Below, piece by piece: positions 9,535-19,161 of a DNA stretch of 64,000 bases (positions are counted from its first letter, which is position 1; the number at the start of each line of letters is the position of its first letter). Position numbers and translations under genes: made by a program. Below the pieces are notes generated by a model. It was not told the DNA's origin, made no database searches, and saw only the letters and a list, made by a program, of their open reading frames with translations. The stretch is from Brachycybe producta (lineage: Eukaryota > Arthropoda > Diplopoda > Playtdesmida > Andrognathidae), in NCBI GenBank assembly GCA_036925085.1, contig JAUPFP010000173.1, positions 1-64,000 on the forward strand. The letters are read 5' to 3'.

Positions 9535-11706
9535 TGGCGGAGGGTTACAAACCTGTTCCGGATCATCTTCGTTGCCCATCTCGCAATAGGCTTTAAACAT
9601 TTCGATCGGTCCATCCTCATCGGGATCTATGTAATAGGTTCCAGATTCTCGAACTTCGTAATTGTCCCAAAAGTCTTGACAATGGCGATGGGGTTTGTCT
9701 GATTGATTGATTTTGAAAAATATTAATTATTCATTAAAAAAAGATCACTATTAGAATCTCACAACAATATAGATCGTGTTTGTTGCCTACTCAAAAGTGA
9801 TTTATAAAAAAAAAGGTAGTTAATTAATTATACACGATTATCGATTCACAAATCAATGGCCCAATTGTCAGATATGAGCTGAAAGTATCTGGTAAAAAAA
9901 AACCTGATTTATGCGAACTTGTCTCATAGCCAACTTTTATGTATAAATTGCAAAATTTGCAAATGCAATAGAACAAAAATGAGACTAGATCTCCGGTTAT
10001 TCTTTGTTTCATAAGGAAGTTCAAGAAGAATTTGAAAAGTGTTTTAGAAACTAGAAGAGTTAATGAATTTTTTATATTAGGAATTTAGTTTAGTTACTAA
10101 TTTTTACGTTGATATCTTTTAAAAAGAAAATTTTACGTACGCGAGTATAAAATATAAAATTTAAAATTTGGTTAAATTTTCGAAGTCACAAAAAGATGAC
10201 TTTTAAAGAAAAGTCTCTAAAGTTGCGTCCAGTTTCAAGTAATAAAAAAACAGCAATGTAACTTTGAAGTTTGAATCATCTACATGTACGTTATGAAATG
10301 TGGTTTAGAAACTAGGTCACTTTTGTGAATGTTGATATTTTTAATAAAATAAACTTTTATAGAAGATTGAAAATGACCTCACCATATTTTTAAAGTTTTT
10401 TTTTTGGTTCATAAAAAGTTTATTTTTTTTATAAATACATGAAAATACCATTGAGTGATTTATTTACTTTTCTAAAATACTTTAAAAGTGTTCTTAAGGC
10501 CTTGTTTCCACTGGGGTGAAAATTTGAACTTTTTGAAAATGTTAACTGGTGAAAACTGGAACCGACGTGGTCTTTGCCTATGACAGTGAATGGGCGGGGC
10601 CACTTTTATTTTTCACCAGTTGACATTTTCAAAAAGTTCATAATTTCGCCCCAGCGGAAACAAGGCCTAAAGCTACTTTTGAAATACAAGAATAATTAAT
10701 CAGAATTCAGTGAAACCCAAAATTTAGAAAGGCAACAGTATCATTGGGGCCAGCATTACGAAACGACAATAAAACTGTCATATGAAATGAAAACTGTCAT
10801 ATCTTGCTTATAACTTTGTATTATTCACACAAGCAATTTTGCAAAACATTATGAGTATCATCATTATTATGTTTATGACTGTCATTGACCGTTGTAAACG
10901 GTATAATAGGTATGCAAATTATAAAATGATTGCGAGTAAGAAATGACATCATTAGATATTAGACATATAACTCTCACAATTTTATAATTATTTTTTGTTT
11001 TCTGTTTTGAGACCCTAGAGTCCAAGTGACGTGTTTTGACGCGAAAGTTCGATAGAATTTCAATATTGTGAGTGTTTAAATAATTATAGTCGAGATTTAT
11101 TGATAACATTTTCAAAAAAATTGTTTTCAATTTGTACACAAATAAGCGAGGTTTTAAAGTGTAAATGCTACTCGAACTTTGAGATAGTACTCTATTTTTC
11201 AAATGTAAAATGAAGAGAAACTTGAATGTGTTTTAAAAACTAGAAGAGTAGATCAATTACTTAAGGGTCTCTTAAGTGATTGAGCTACTGTTCTAATTTT
11301 TAAAACACATTGAAGTTTCTCTTCATGTTGATATATTTCAAAATAAACTTTTTTATTTGAGTTTGAAAATGACCAAACTTTTTTTAATTTTTGTCTACAA
11401 AAAATTGATTTTGAAAGACGTCAACATGAAAATACCCTTAAGAGATTGATCTATTCTAGTTTCTTTTAATTACTTTTTCTTCTGAAAGACAAGAATAATG
11501 AAGAGTTTGAAAATCAGCTATTCGCAGCGTATCTTAATTGAATTAAAGAGAATAGTTACTATCTTACCTAAAGTGTACTTTGTGTCGTTAAGTACAAGGT
11601 ATTCGAAACATGTTGAATTTGGTAAATGACCAATTCCTGCGATGATAATGATGATGATGCGGACGATGAGAGCGTAAAAACACAGTCTAAATTTCAGTGG
11701 TTTCAT
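656..11706 (-). CDS. Secreted multidomain protein: Caspr-type fibrinogen-like, CUB x2, F5/8C-like, ApeC-like (3' incomplete)
   Basis: Ten exons join with matching phases to give 668 residues with no stop; the gene runs off the left edge. Order: signal peptide (about 1-25); Caspr/neurexin-IV-type fibrinogen-like domain (about 47-259) with SGTYYIDPD, SWWVGRNW, YWGGA, CNCDAND and TLGPLIC; first CUB (about 262-384) with ITSPGFPSKYP; a Cys-rich link and second CUB (about 386-531); a short F5/8C/fucolectin-like segment (about 535-607) with ARQSSS, AVDGN, PWWRVDL; then WPRGTYGLPMP and GCP, which I read as the start of an ApeC domain. CUB, F5/8C and ApeC modules are known for binding protein, glycan or bacterial ligands outside the cell, so an extracellular recognition or matrix role is inferred, not shown. 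The fibrinogen-like and CUB assignments are firm; ApeC is less so. Caspr itself is a membrane protein with laminin-G and EGF modules, which are absent here. Confidence 0.88.
911..1137 (-). CDS. Exon 9: half-length F5/8-type-C (fucolectin-like) segment
   Basis: It encodes NVAKGKPARQSSS, GANLAVDGN, GSCIATNF, EPWWRVDLQ and IYKIKIFNR. These are the conserved N-terminal motifs of the F5/8C / fucolectin-tachylectin-pentraxin family. About 73 residues are present, roughly half the usual 140. The next intron is only 71 nt, so no missing exon fits between. The donor is AAAG|GTAACT in phase 0. Confidence 0.83.
1209..1384 (-). CDS. Exon 8: end of the second CUB domain
   Basis: The acceptor TACTCTTTAG precedes 1384. 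The exon encodes EFCNLNKRG, GSKMLIIYRGNH and GRGFHAIFRAIP. The final GF-A-F-A strand is typical of CUB. It ends TTAG|GTAAAC in phase 1. Confidence 0.84.
1975..2075. repeat. Fragment related to the hAT-like element at 53.8-54.1 kb
   Basis: It contains GGCCCCGTGCAAAAGTT, the inverted counterpart of AACTTTTGCACGGGCCCC near 54038, next to a CTAATAGG/CCTAG-rich stretch. No complete ends were found. Confidence 0.4.
2485..2664 (-). CDS. Exon 7: core of the second CUB domain
   Basis: After a short intron of about 78 nt the frame resumes as RYPYPHQLYDD, NQTWLLIVPKNR, VQLSFNDLDIP and FIYNGE. This is the W-I and F-D core of a CUB domain. The acceptor CGTGTTAAG is pyrimidine-poor but gives the correct phase. 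The donor is AAAG|GTATTG. Confidence 0.78.
2743..2827 (-). CDS. Exon 6: Cys-rich linker leading into second CUB
   Basis: This 85-nt exon follows the acceptor TTTTTCCAG and encodes ECEGCEASIGHPMGN and CSSNCGTIASH. The cysteines match the N-terminal disulfide region of a CUB domain. The donor AG|GTACAC leaves phase 2. Confidence 0.8.
2947..3321 (-). CDS. Exon 5: first CUB domain
   Basis: The whole first CUB lies in this 375-nt exon: PVRITSPGFPSKYP, then YHWDI, a predicted beta-rich core with VFPTYDV, and C residues in KECNN and TTCNQ. The acceptor is TGTGTCTAG and the donor GCTG|GTCAGT. Both borders are phase 1, as is usual for shuffled extracellular modules. Confidence 0.88.
3411..3688 (-). 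CDS. Exon 4: C-terminal part of the fibrinogen-like domain
   Basis: The acceptor GACACAG precedes 3688. The exon encodes WVGRNWTQQFYWGGAATD, a CGCHPHC cluster, CNCDANDKLAW, LPVLQLRFGD and TLGPLICQ. The CNCDA and LGPL motifs are diagnostic for the Caspr/neurexin-IV-type domain. It ends AAAG|GTGCGA in phase 1. Confidence 0.9.
4552..4797 (+). pseudogene. Remnant of a LINE reverse-transcriptase C-terminus
   Basis: In one frame it reads ILRWFGHV and, 66 nt further on, WGRGRHKQAWN. This resembles the common LINE C-terminal pattern LRWFGHV...GRGRPKKTW. In-frame TGA and TAG codons interrupt it. It lies in an intron on the strand opposite the host gene. Confidence 0.6.
5708..6120. repeat. Fold-back (inverted-repeat) element, about 413 bp
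   Basis: CACGTGGC at 5708 pairs with GCCACGTG at 6120. The arms continue through GTAGGTTTTTAAAAGCAT and CAAGTTTC blocks toward a centre near 5920. Short open frames here are by-products of the mirrored arms. Confidence 0.75.
6218..6512. mobile_element. MITE with TTAA target duplication
   Basis: The ends are GAGCCTGGACACTCCAG and CTGGAGTGTCTCTAGGCTC, flanked on both sides by TTAA (6214-6217, 6513-6516). TTAA duplication is typical of piggyBac-like elements. No coding capacity is seen. Confidence 0.65.
6862..7147. mobile_element. Inverted-repeat element with CGCACCTCGGCTGG ends
   Basis: The left arm begins CGCACCTCGGCTGG and the right arm ends CCAGCCGAGGTGCG. The arms continue with GCACAACT and ATGAGTTTAAAGTT blocks. 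The left end carries an extra copy of the terminus in reverse, giving a perfect 14-bp stem at 6862-6901. Confidence 0.7.
7318..7532 (-). CDS. Exon 3: middle of the fibrinogen-like domain
   Basis: It encodes HHDTEA, GAEAPGSYVRNISY, ALIEVSTHCEQ and ends in PPEVDSW. All are close to the Caspr/neurexin IV pattern (H-D or N-T, GSY-R-Y, S-HC-Q). The donor TTG|GTGAGC follows 7318. Phase 2 joins exon 4 to give the conserved WW pair. The acceptor is taken as ATCAAAG|GTGAGC, the first AG after a long CT tract; this 5' border is slightly less certain than the others. Confidence 0.84.
7562..7612. repeat. (AG)n microsatellite in intron 2
   Basis: This is a near-perfect AG run on the + strand. On the coding strand of the secreted-protein gene it is a CT run directly upstream of the exon 3 acceptor, so it can act as the polypyrimidine tract. 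Confidence 0.95.
8599..9058. mobile_element. MITE family A, copy 1 (460 bp, TIR about 50 bp)
   Basis: The ends are CTTACAGAGACCATTTCCTC and GAGGTAATTGGTCTCTTTAAG. Both arms contain the AATATTGTCAAG block in opposite orientation. It lies in intron 2 of the secreted-protein gene and contains a 20-G run at 8846-8865. A second copy lies at 15952-17012. Confidence 0.8.
8846..8865 (+). repeat. Homopolymer G20
   Basis: Twenty consecutive G residues inside MITE family A copy 1. The second copy has a normal short CCCC here, so the run expanded after the copies separated. Confidence 0.95.
9500..9530. repeat. (CT)n microsatellite in intron 2
   Basis: A pure CT run on the + strand, about 23 nt past the donor of exon 2 on the gene's strand. 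Confidence 0.95.
9553..9698 (-). CDS. Exon 2: N-terminal part of the fibrinogen-like domain
   Basis: The acceptor after TCAATCAATCAG gives KPHRHCQDFW, then SGTYYIDPDEDGP and FKAYCEM. This is the standard opening of Caspr-type fibrinogen-like domains (Cys, SG-Y-IDPD, then C-M). It is 146 nt long and ends with CAG|GTTTGT in phase 0. A (GA)n tract on the coding strand follows the donor. Confidence 0.88.
10498..10667. mobile_element. PIF/Harbinger-like MITE with TAA duplication
   Basis: The ends are GGCCTTGTTTCCACTGGGG and CCCCAGCGGAAACAAGGCC, in long inverted arms of about 60 bp. They are flanked by TAA at 10495-10497 and 10668-10670. A three-base TWA duplication and GGCCTTG-type ends fit PIF/Harbinger. 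It lies within intron 1. Confidence 0.75.
11210..11326. repeat. Imperfect palindrome, 56-bp arms
   Basis: ATGAAGAGAAACTT at 11210 mirrors AAGTTTCTCTTCAT ending at 11326. The arms run inward through GTGTTTTAAAAA-CTAGAA and TTACTTAAG blocks. Related single arms recur elsewhere in the window. Confidence 0.8.
11568..11706 (-). CDS. Exon 1: start codon and signal peptide
   Basis: ATG at 11706 opens MKPLKFRLCFYALIV followed by a run of isoleucines: a charged N-terminus and hydrophobic core typical of a signal peptide. The donor AG|GTAAGA follows 11568, leaving phase 1. This agrees with exon 2, where one G plus AC restores Asp in TLDKPHRHC. The poly-Ile codons come from an ATC/ATT trinucleotide run. 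Confidence 0.85.
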
Positions 11707-13280
11707 TAGATGTAGAAATTGAGCTTGTTACTCGTTACTTATTTACATCGAGTGCACTTTTCAGTTTCAAAACCTATTTTGATGTATAGATTATTGTAGA
11801 AGTCGATTTTTATCTGATTTTGGTCAAAATGTGTGGACCAAACAAAAACTTGCTTTTTTTTTCTTCTCCAAACTTCCGTTTTAGCGTTATTTTTTTTTGT
11901 CTGTTGCCAAGTTTTATCTTTCCATTGTTGGGGGGTTTTTTTTTGGTTTCTTTCTCTTTCAAGTCACGAAGTCAATTTTGCATGAATCCACTGAGACACA
12001 ATTCCCCTATTGTATGATCCTTTGAAATCACTTTAATCCAAATATATCTACATGGGAGGTAGACGGACCATTTTTTTCCAATTTGTTTACTTATAATTGC
12101 TTTTGGACATTATGGATGGACCGTTTTTTTTTTGAAGACCATTCAACTGAAGAAGTCCAAAAATGCTCTCTTTTTCTCTCTTCTGCTCTAAAATCATCTC
12201 TTATTTTGTGGATTATTTTAAAAGGGATTTCCATTCAACTGATTCAAGATTACTTTGGTGGTGGTGGTCATCATGTATTCGTCTGGTTTCTATCTAGCAA
12301 TTTATATCTGTGGATAATAAGATATATACACTGTATGGACAACAAATATAATGAAACATACACACACACACACTCATCCATTAAAATCAAAATTGTCATA
12401 CATTTCTTAGTAATCCAATATCTCTCAATTATATGGTTGTTCACCTATTTCTTCCTTGGATTGAATGATGATGATGATAACTGAGCTTCTGTCTTTCGTA
12501 ACCATGTCGACTCTCTCTCTCTCTCACACTCTTGTGTAGGGAAGGAAAAAAAAGTGACGTTAATTTGTATTATGCATGCGAATACTGACTGCCCAATGGA
12601 GTTATTGTTGTTGTTGTGGTGGTGGTGGTGGTTTTTGAATGATGATGTTAAGTAGAGAGTGAGAGACACACACAAACAACACACAAATAAGCGTCCAAAT
12701 GTAAAAAAAAAAAACGGTTGCAGAACTTTTCATCTGAAATAGGCTATTTCTATCTCCACTATCCCATGTGACTGACTCTCTTTTGCATGATTCAGGTTGT
12801 CATCGCTGGTGTAACCAGGGCTTAGTTTAAAAAGTTAACTACGAGCAATCTTCTATATAGCCACACAACACACACAAAAAAAGCAAATAAAACAATGAGC
12901 TCATAATCCACCTCGTCAAAACAATTGCTTTTATATATTTTTAGATGTTTCAGGGTGGTTTTATATATAAAAAAGTCGTTGGTCGTGATTTACTGATTTT
13001 AATCATAACACGTCCTTTGTTCAAACTTTTTTCTTTTTTTTTTTTTTGAAGTCATTTTTAAAACAAATTGAAAGTTTACCATAAAATATTCTGATTTAAC
13101 ATTTTTAAACACAAATTTGACAAGTTTTTTTCTTACTAAATTGACATGAATATTGAAAATTAACATACAGAAACGTAGTCTTTAATGATTTGAATTTTGA
13201 ACCATGAACATTGTAACATCCGATTTAATAAAATGTCAAAAAGATTAACTGAAGGTCAAAATGAGGCAGGCTTATTACAC
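11707..13280. other. Upstream region of the secreted-protein gene; no gene seen
   Basis: It should contain the promoter and 5' UTR of the minus-strand gene, but I could not identify a TATA box or start site. It has T-rich runs, (GATGAT)n near 12465, a CT run near 12512 and a (GGT)n-like run near 12615. The open frames look like repeat artefacts. Confidence 0.5.
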
Positions 13281-14245
13281 GGCAAACAAGGGCAAACAAA
13301 CAATATATTTTGATTTATTCAGTTAATAATCTCAAAATATTGAGTTAATACTTAAATATAATAGATAAACTATTGGCAAAATATTGATTTAGTATTTCAA
13401 TTTAAAATATTAATAATAAACTCAATTTTTATTTGGTGATCATGTACTTAACTGGATTCCGTATAATTCAACTTAAACACATTCAATTTGAATTCATGTG
13501 TGTACGTGGTATTAGATCTCATACGCATTAAATGTGGAACATGCGTAGGAGGACATAATATATGTACACTTCTATTGGAATAAGTAGTGACGTGTAATAA
13601 GCCTCAATGTAAAAAAAGTATACGTGAGACTCGGTTAACCTTCGGCTTAAAGTTGATTGAATTTGACCAATTGGTTGTTTAATTCTTAAATTTCCTATTC
13701 TGATGTTATTACAAATTATGAGACTGACAATGGATGTTGAATGGTTGTGGCAGATAACGACAAATAGATTCAACATTCATTCATTCAATTCTAATTGACG
13801 TTATTTTGACGTCATTAATCGACCTACATTAAGCTACGAATGGTTGTCCGCGCATACTTGACCAAAGCTTCGCAGTTTTGTGATTATTTTCTTCTGTAAT
13901 AAGGCCTCTAATTAACACACACTTTCATGAAAATTTCTTGAGTTGATTCTACTAACAAAAAATATAAAGCAAAAGAAAAGAAATGTATTTACGTTGTTTG
14001 TGAAGCTAAAAGTGGACATTTGGCTAATACCTTGTACACACATGAGTTAAATGAATTCAAATGAAATGTGCTGGGGTGAATTATACGGAATCCAGTTTAA
14101 ATTAACATTATTATTAATATTTTAAATTGAAATACTAAATCATTATTTTGTCAATAGTTTCTATATTCTATTTAAGTATTAACTCAATATTTTCAGATTA
14201 TTAACTGAATAAATTGAATTCGACATATTGTTTGTTTGTCCTTCA
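13281..14245. mobile_element. Element with about 230-bp inverted terminal arms
   Basis: The left arm (13281-13518) and right arm (14024-14245) are inverted copies. They share GACAAACAAACAATAT-type outer ends, CAGTTAATAAT, and TATACGGAATCCAG on the right, matched by CTGGATTCCGTATA on the left. The central 505 bp have no recognisable coding sequence. Likely a non-autonomous DNA element. Confidence 0.7.
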
Positions 14246-15048
14246 CAGAGGGCTCTGTAAAACACGTTTATTATTTAAATGCATTTAAATTATCAGGTGT
14301 GTGTACTAGGTACAACTCATGTTCATTTCATTTTCCTCTCATTTAAACTAGAACAGGTTATTCAATGTCAGTATTAAGCTTTTGCGTCCTTTTCAACTTT
14401 TTTTTTCTACTCGGGTGATGCGATTTTACCAAATAGATGTGAACGCACTTATAAAAGATAAGATTCCTTCCGCAATCTTTGTTTTCTGACCGCCACCAAT
14501 ATTTGTTATAATGGACATTTGACTAAAACGTCTATCCTTCTTTTTTTTTTCTATTTGAAAAATGTTGTATCGAATGGAAAATTGAACACATGCTTCAACC
14601 CGCTTACGTCATACTTTTCAAATTGGTTAACACACACAATCCGTAACTGTCTTGCGGAAATGAATATATTATTCACTGATCACCATGTTATATTTTTCAC
14701 TATATATATGCAGATAGAAAGAGAGTGACGATGTGTTTGTTACAAGTTAAACTTTAAGAGAAGCTTATACATTATATATATAGTGAGTGTGTTTCTTGCA
14801 CACTATTTTATGATTACTTATTTTATGAGACATCATTGTAGATGGTGGTGTTGGTGGCATGTGTGTTGCAATTTGGAATAGAAACAAATGTATGTACACG
14901 ACACAATTATTAGAGTGAGAGCTTTGGTCGTGCTTTGTATATATATATATATACTGTATATATACACACTCAGTAAGTATTCTCTTTTATGGGGTTTTCA
15001 GTGTTCTTTTCCCCCTTCTTTCAATTCATTGCAGCTGATGGTCCGCGT

Positions 15049-15152
15049 CATCTCTCTCTCTCTTTCTCTCTCTCTCCCTCTCTTTATCCCTCTTTCTCTC
15101 GCTCTTTCTTTCTCTCTCTCTCTCTCCCTCTTTCTCTCTCTCTCTCAAGTCT
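15049..15152. repeat. CT-rich low-complexity tract
   Basis: Degenerate CTCTCTCTTTC repeats. The Ser/Leu/Phe-rich frames through it are artefacts. Confidence 0.9.
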
Positions 15153-15357
15153 CTCACTCTTTCTTCTTTGTATTTTTCACTCTTTCTTTCTATCTCTCAT
15201 TCCCTCTTCTATACACAAACACACCTAACCTCACCTAACAATTTTCTCCATCGATTTCTAACGCTTATTTTTAGACAAATGCAACCTTTTTCTATATGAT
15301 TTTTCTTCTTCTTGTAGCTCAGTATACGCAAGTAGACTTTTCTACTACACATAAAAT

Positions 15358-15384
15358 TTATATATATATATTTATTATATAACC

Positions 15385-15447
<63 letters not shown>

Positions 15448-15475
15448 GTGTATATATACAGTGTATGTACATATA

Positions 15476-15548
<73 letters not shown>

Positions 15549-15594
15549 ATATCTATATCTATATATATATCTATATATATATCTATATATATAT
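15358..15594. repeat. (TA)n microsatellite
   Basis: Long TA runs interrupted near 15447-15480 by GTACATATATGTAC-type sequence and later by CTATAT variants. The Ile-Tyr frames here are not genes. Confidence 0.97.
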
Positions 15595-15951
15595 AAGATG
15601 CATTTCTGTATGTATCAAGATAAGCATATTGTTATTTTTTTTTTCCTTTTCATTTTGATCTTTTTTTTATGTTATCGATGTGTCGTATATATATATATTC
15701 TATTACTTGTATACATAAAAGGATCATCCAACGCTAGTTTGTAGTCTATTCAAAAAATTTCTTTGTTGTGTTGATAACCTTGGCCTCTTTTTTATTCTTT
15801 TGCATAAGGATGGATAAAAAAAAAGTAAAATGGGATGAAAGATAGAATAGGATATTGCAGTGAAGCATTAAGGGGGAGCTTTTCGTTTCGAATCTACTCG
15901 TATTGGGTAGCGAGCAAAAATACAAACTTTTATTATTAGCATCATGGTTAA

Positions 15952-17012
15952 CTTAAAGAGACCAGTTACCTCCAGAAATGTCTTGTACAAAATATTGTCA
16001 AGAATCATTCAAAGATTTTCAAAACGATTTTTAAAATTTAAATAAGTGATTAAAAAAATAAAAATCAGTTGACTTCATGTAAATGAAGTTTATCAGATAG
16101 ATGCGCCACCAAACAACCGACATTGGCAACAAAACCCCTCAAAGTATACTCCTCTACTCGAATTCTGATGTGTTGTCACATGCAGCTCACATAACTTTCA
16201 TTTCAAAGTACTATGAATTTAATATTTGAATTATTCCCCACGTGGAAGGTTGTATTGAGTTGAATATGAATAGAGAATGGAGACCTACATAAAGTCCATG
16301 GGCTGGTGGGCTTTTGCAAAAGCCCAGTGCAGCCCATGGGTTGGACTTGGCCTGGGCCGGCATTTTTATGTTAAAGGCCCATGGGCCTGGTGGGCTTTGT
16401 GGGCATCATGAGTTTGGAAGGCGTGTTTGATCACTTCTCTCTTGGGGTTCTTTACAAATATATAGAACTGTATTATTTCACACATTAATAAAAGTATAAC
16501 ATATTCCTCACTGATCAATCAATAAAATAAACATATTAGAGCCGTTAATGTGGCAGTTTCTTTTCTTGGTAAGCATGTGAACTTGTGAACCATTTAGTGT
16601 GGAAATTAGAGACCTACACAAAGCCCATGGGATGGTGGGCTTTTGGGCTGGGCTTGGATCGGCATATTTATGTTAAAGGCCCATGGGTCGGGTGGGCTTC
16701 ATGGGCTTCGTGGACCTGGTGGGTTTCGTGGGCCTGGTGGTCTATGGGCTTAGTGGGCCTGGTGGGTTGGGCCCAGCATAAAGTCTCATGGGCTGGACTG
16801 GGCTGGGCTTCAAATTTTTCGCAATGTAGGTCTCTAATAGGGAATACACATGTATTTAATTAAGGAATTCTGGAAATGTGAGGTGACAACCTTTGCCACA
16901 AAAATGGAGTGGGCGGGGAGACTTTCGTTTTTGGAAATTTAATTTAAAAATCGTTGGGTAAGTCTCGACAATATTTTGAAAAGAAATTTCTGGCGGTAAT
17001 GTTCTCTTTAAG
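15952..17012. mobile_element. MITE family A, copy 2, inverted and split by an insertion
   Basis: The ends CTTAAAGAGACCAGTTACCTC and GTAATGTTCTCTTTAAG, and the interior, match copy 1 at 8599-9058 in reverse orientation. A foreign block at 16280-16834 interrupts it. Confidence 0.82.
16280..16834. mobile_element. Nested GGGC-rich insertion
   Basis: It begins GAGACCTACATAAAG and ends GCAATGTAGGTCTC, so it has inverted termini. A second start (GAGACCTACACAAAGCCCAT) lies at 16609, suggesting two partial copies in tandem. GGGC(C/T)TGGTGGGC-like short repeats fill both. Flanks AATAGAGAAT and AATAGGGAAT could be a target duplication. Confidence 0.65.
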
Positions 17013-17795
17013 AAAATAAGAGTACTATCGAATTTTGTAATTTACATTGAGAGTTAGGATCCACGTATTTTATAAACAATTTTCATATTCAAATTCAAAA
17101 TGAATTGTAAAAAAAACGACAATTGTTTTACGTGCATTTGAGATAATAATATAAAAATTGTTAGTTGAGATCCTAGAGACACTAACGTGACACACGGTTC
17201 AATGTTACAGTTTTAAAGTTGCTCAAATATATCTAGCCAGGGACGTGCAAAGCTGGTATTTGGTCCAGGCCAGTTTTTTTTTCAGTTAAAAGTCGTGAAA
17301 TTTAAATCATTTTCAAACTTAACGATATAAAATTAAAAATACCATTATGGTTTACATCATTCTTTTACTTTTCGAATTGCTGAAACACTTAAGTTTTTCT
17401 TAAAAAAGATAAACAATTAAACGTTAATCTTATTTAGTCCCAATACTTGAATTTTAATTTAAACTCCCCTGGAAAAGGTTTCGGACATGTTGTAATTCGA
17501 GCCTCATATTTTACTCAAAGGATTCGTATTTTTTGTTTAAACATTGAAGTGAATATCACATTCTGAGCAATATAATTTTTTAGCTATGAATTGAGTTATA
17601 TGAATGGGATGTTATATTGAAAGCAATTTATTTCTTCCTATACATTCATTGTATGTATACTGAAAAAAAAAATTAAGTGTGAACACACTGAATGGCTATT
17701 CGCCGTTCATGGTTTGTTGATTTCGGTTTTATTAACTTTTTTTCAGATTTTTGTTGTTTGTTCGTGAACTAAGAACGTCGCGGCCTTTTTCGCTC

Positions 17796-17885
17796 TTTCT
17801 CTCTCTCTCTCCCTCTCCTTCTCTCTCTCTCTCTCTCTCTGTCTCCTTCTCTCCTTCTCTCTATTTCTCTCTCTCTCTCGCTCTT
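17796..17885. repeat. CT-rich low-complexity tract
   Basis: CTCTCT runs with occasional TTC and G. No gene. Confidence 0.9.
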
Positions 17886-18985
17886 TTTTTCTTCCTTCAA
17901 TTAGAGAATACATTTTTATTACTACATGGCTAATTTCTCGAGTTAATATTCCGGCCTTATCTTCCTTCTGCCGGCTCGCGCCCTCTCTTTAATTTATGAC
18001 CAACCACATTGCACACACACACACACATACACAAACACACTCTTCCTGGATAATGTACATTATATTAACATTGAGATTTACTGGTGCAATATTTAGCTAC
18101 AATTTTCATTTAACCATAACAAAAACAGTAAGAGCAAAGCAGCCTTTATGCAAATTTATTAGTTCAACATAGTTGAATGATATTTATTTAATGTATAAAT
18201 AACATTTCGGCATTTACTTTTGAAAGTAGAGCTCATTTTTATAGAACAATAACTAACCATTATGAATTTATGATTATATAATTAATCAGTGGTCAGCAGT
18301 AGTACAGTAGTATGGTATTAGACTATATAGGGTTATCACTCCACTTTAGTTAATAAAACTTCTCATTATTTTGATTTCGTGATTTATGGAATACACAAGA
18401 GCGCTTTAGCTTTGAAACAATTCACTATTATTGTATTGGACGTGCCGATTTCTTGGGGGTGGAGTGAGAGAGGTTATAGTGGGAGTGAGTTATCAATTGT
18501 GGGTGTTATGGGTAATGTTGCTTGTAAATGTTCACGCATGTTATAGCAGCATACACATTCACTCACTCTTATTTTTATTTGAAAATTCGATGAAGTTGAA
18601 GTAATGTGTGTTATAGTGTGTACTCCTATGTAAATATACTTATAGGAGAAGTAAAAAAACTGAATGCTAGGATGATGATGATAGTTAGGGAAGATGTTGG
18701 GTGTGGTTCAATTCTATTCTATGGAGATGAATTAACGAAGATGTACAGGGTGAATATCAGGGTGGTGGTTATCTAATTATTTTCTAACAGATTCTAAACA
18801 AGTTGTAAAATGTTTAAAAAGTTTTGAATTTTCTATACATTTTTTGACTTGTTTAGTTTATAAGTAACCAGTGCAGAAATTAGGACTGAGAATTAACATA
18901 CATTTATTATAAAAAGTCAATTTATAAACTGGATTCATGTTTATAACTTCAAAATTAATTTTTTATGTCGATTTCATTAACTATA
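17886..18985. other. No gene recognised
   Basis: AT-rich sequence with a CA-rich run near 18013-18040. I see no exon with a recognised domain. Confidence 0.5.
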
Positions 18986-19161
18986 CCTGCCTCATCCTAA
19001 AGTGAAGCTTATGACATCATAGGGATTGTAGAAAAATTTAGAATTGTGTTATTTTGTCTGATAAAGAGATAATAACAAAAGAATTCAATAATTTATGACA
19101 CAATCTTGAATTTCTTCTTCAATTTTATGACGTCTCAAGCTTCCTCATAGGATGAGACAGG
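18986..19161. mobile_element. Short MITE, about 176 bp
   Basis: The ends CCTGCCTCATCCTA and TAGGATGAGACAGG are inverted; inward, AAGCTTATGACATCATA pairs with TATGACGTCTCAAGCTT. No target duplication is clear. Confidence 0.65.

Noticed and set aside
11820..12484. Phe-rich frames upstream of the secreted-protein gene
   Set aside because: T-rich low-complexity DNA; no domain or splice support.
14888..15238. Ser/Leu/Phe-rich frames over CT tracts, also at 7314-7788, 17751-17933 and 55162-55418
   Set aside because: Products of (CT)n; only the part at 7318-7532 is a real exon, supported by domain motifs.
15448..15744. Ile-Tyr repeat proteins, also at 29337-29592 and 60357-60711
   Set aside because: Direct translations of (TA)n microsatellites.
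16585..16863. Trp/Gly-rich 92-residue frame
   Set aside because: It translates the GGGC-rich minisatellite of a mobile element; no homology.
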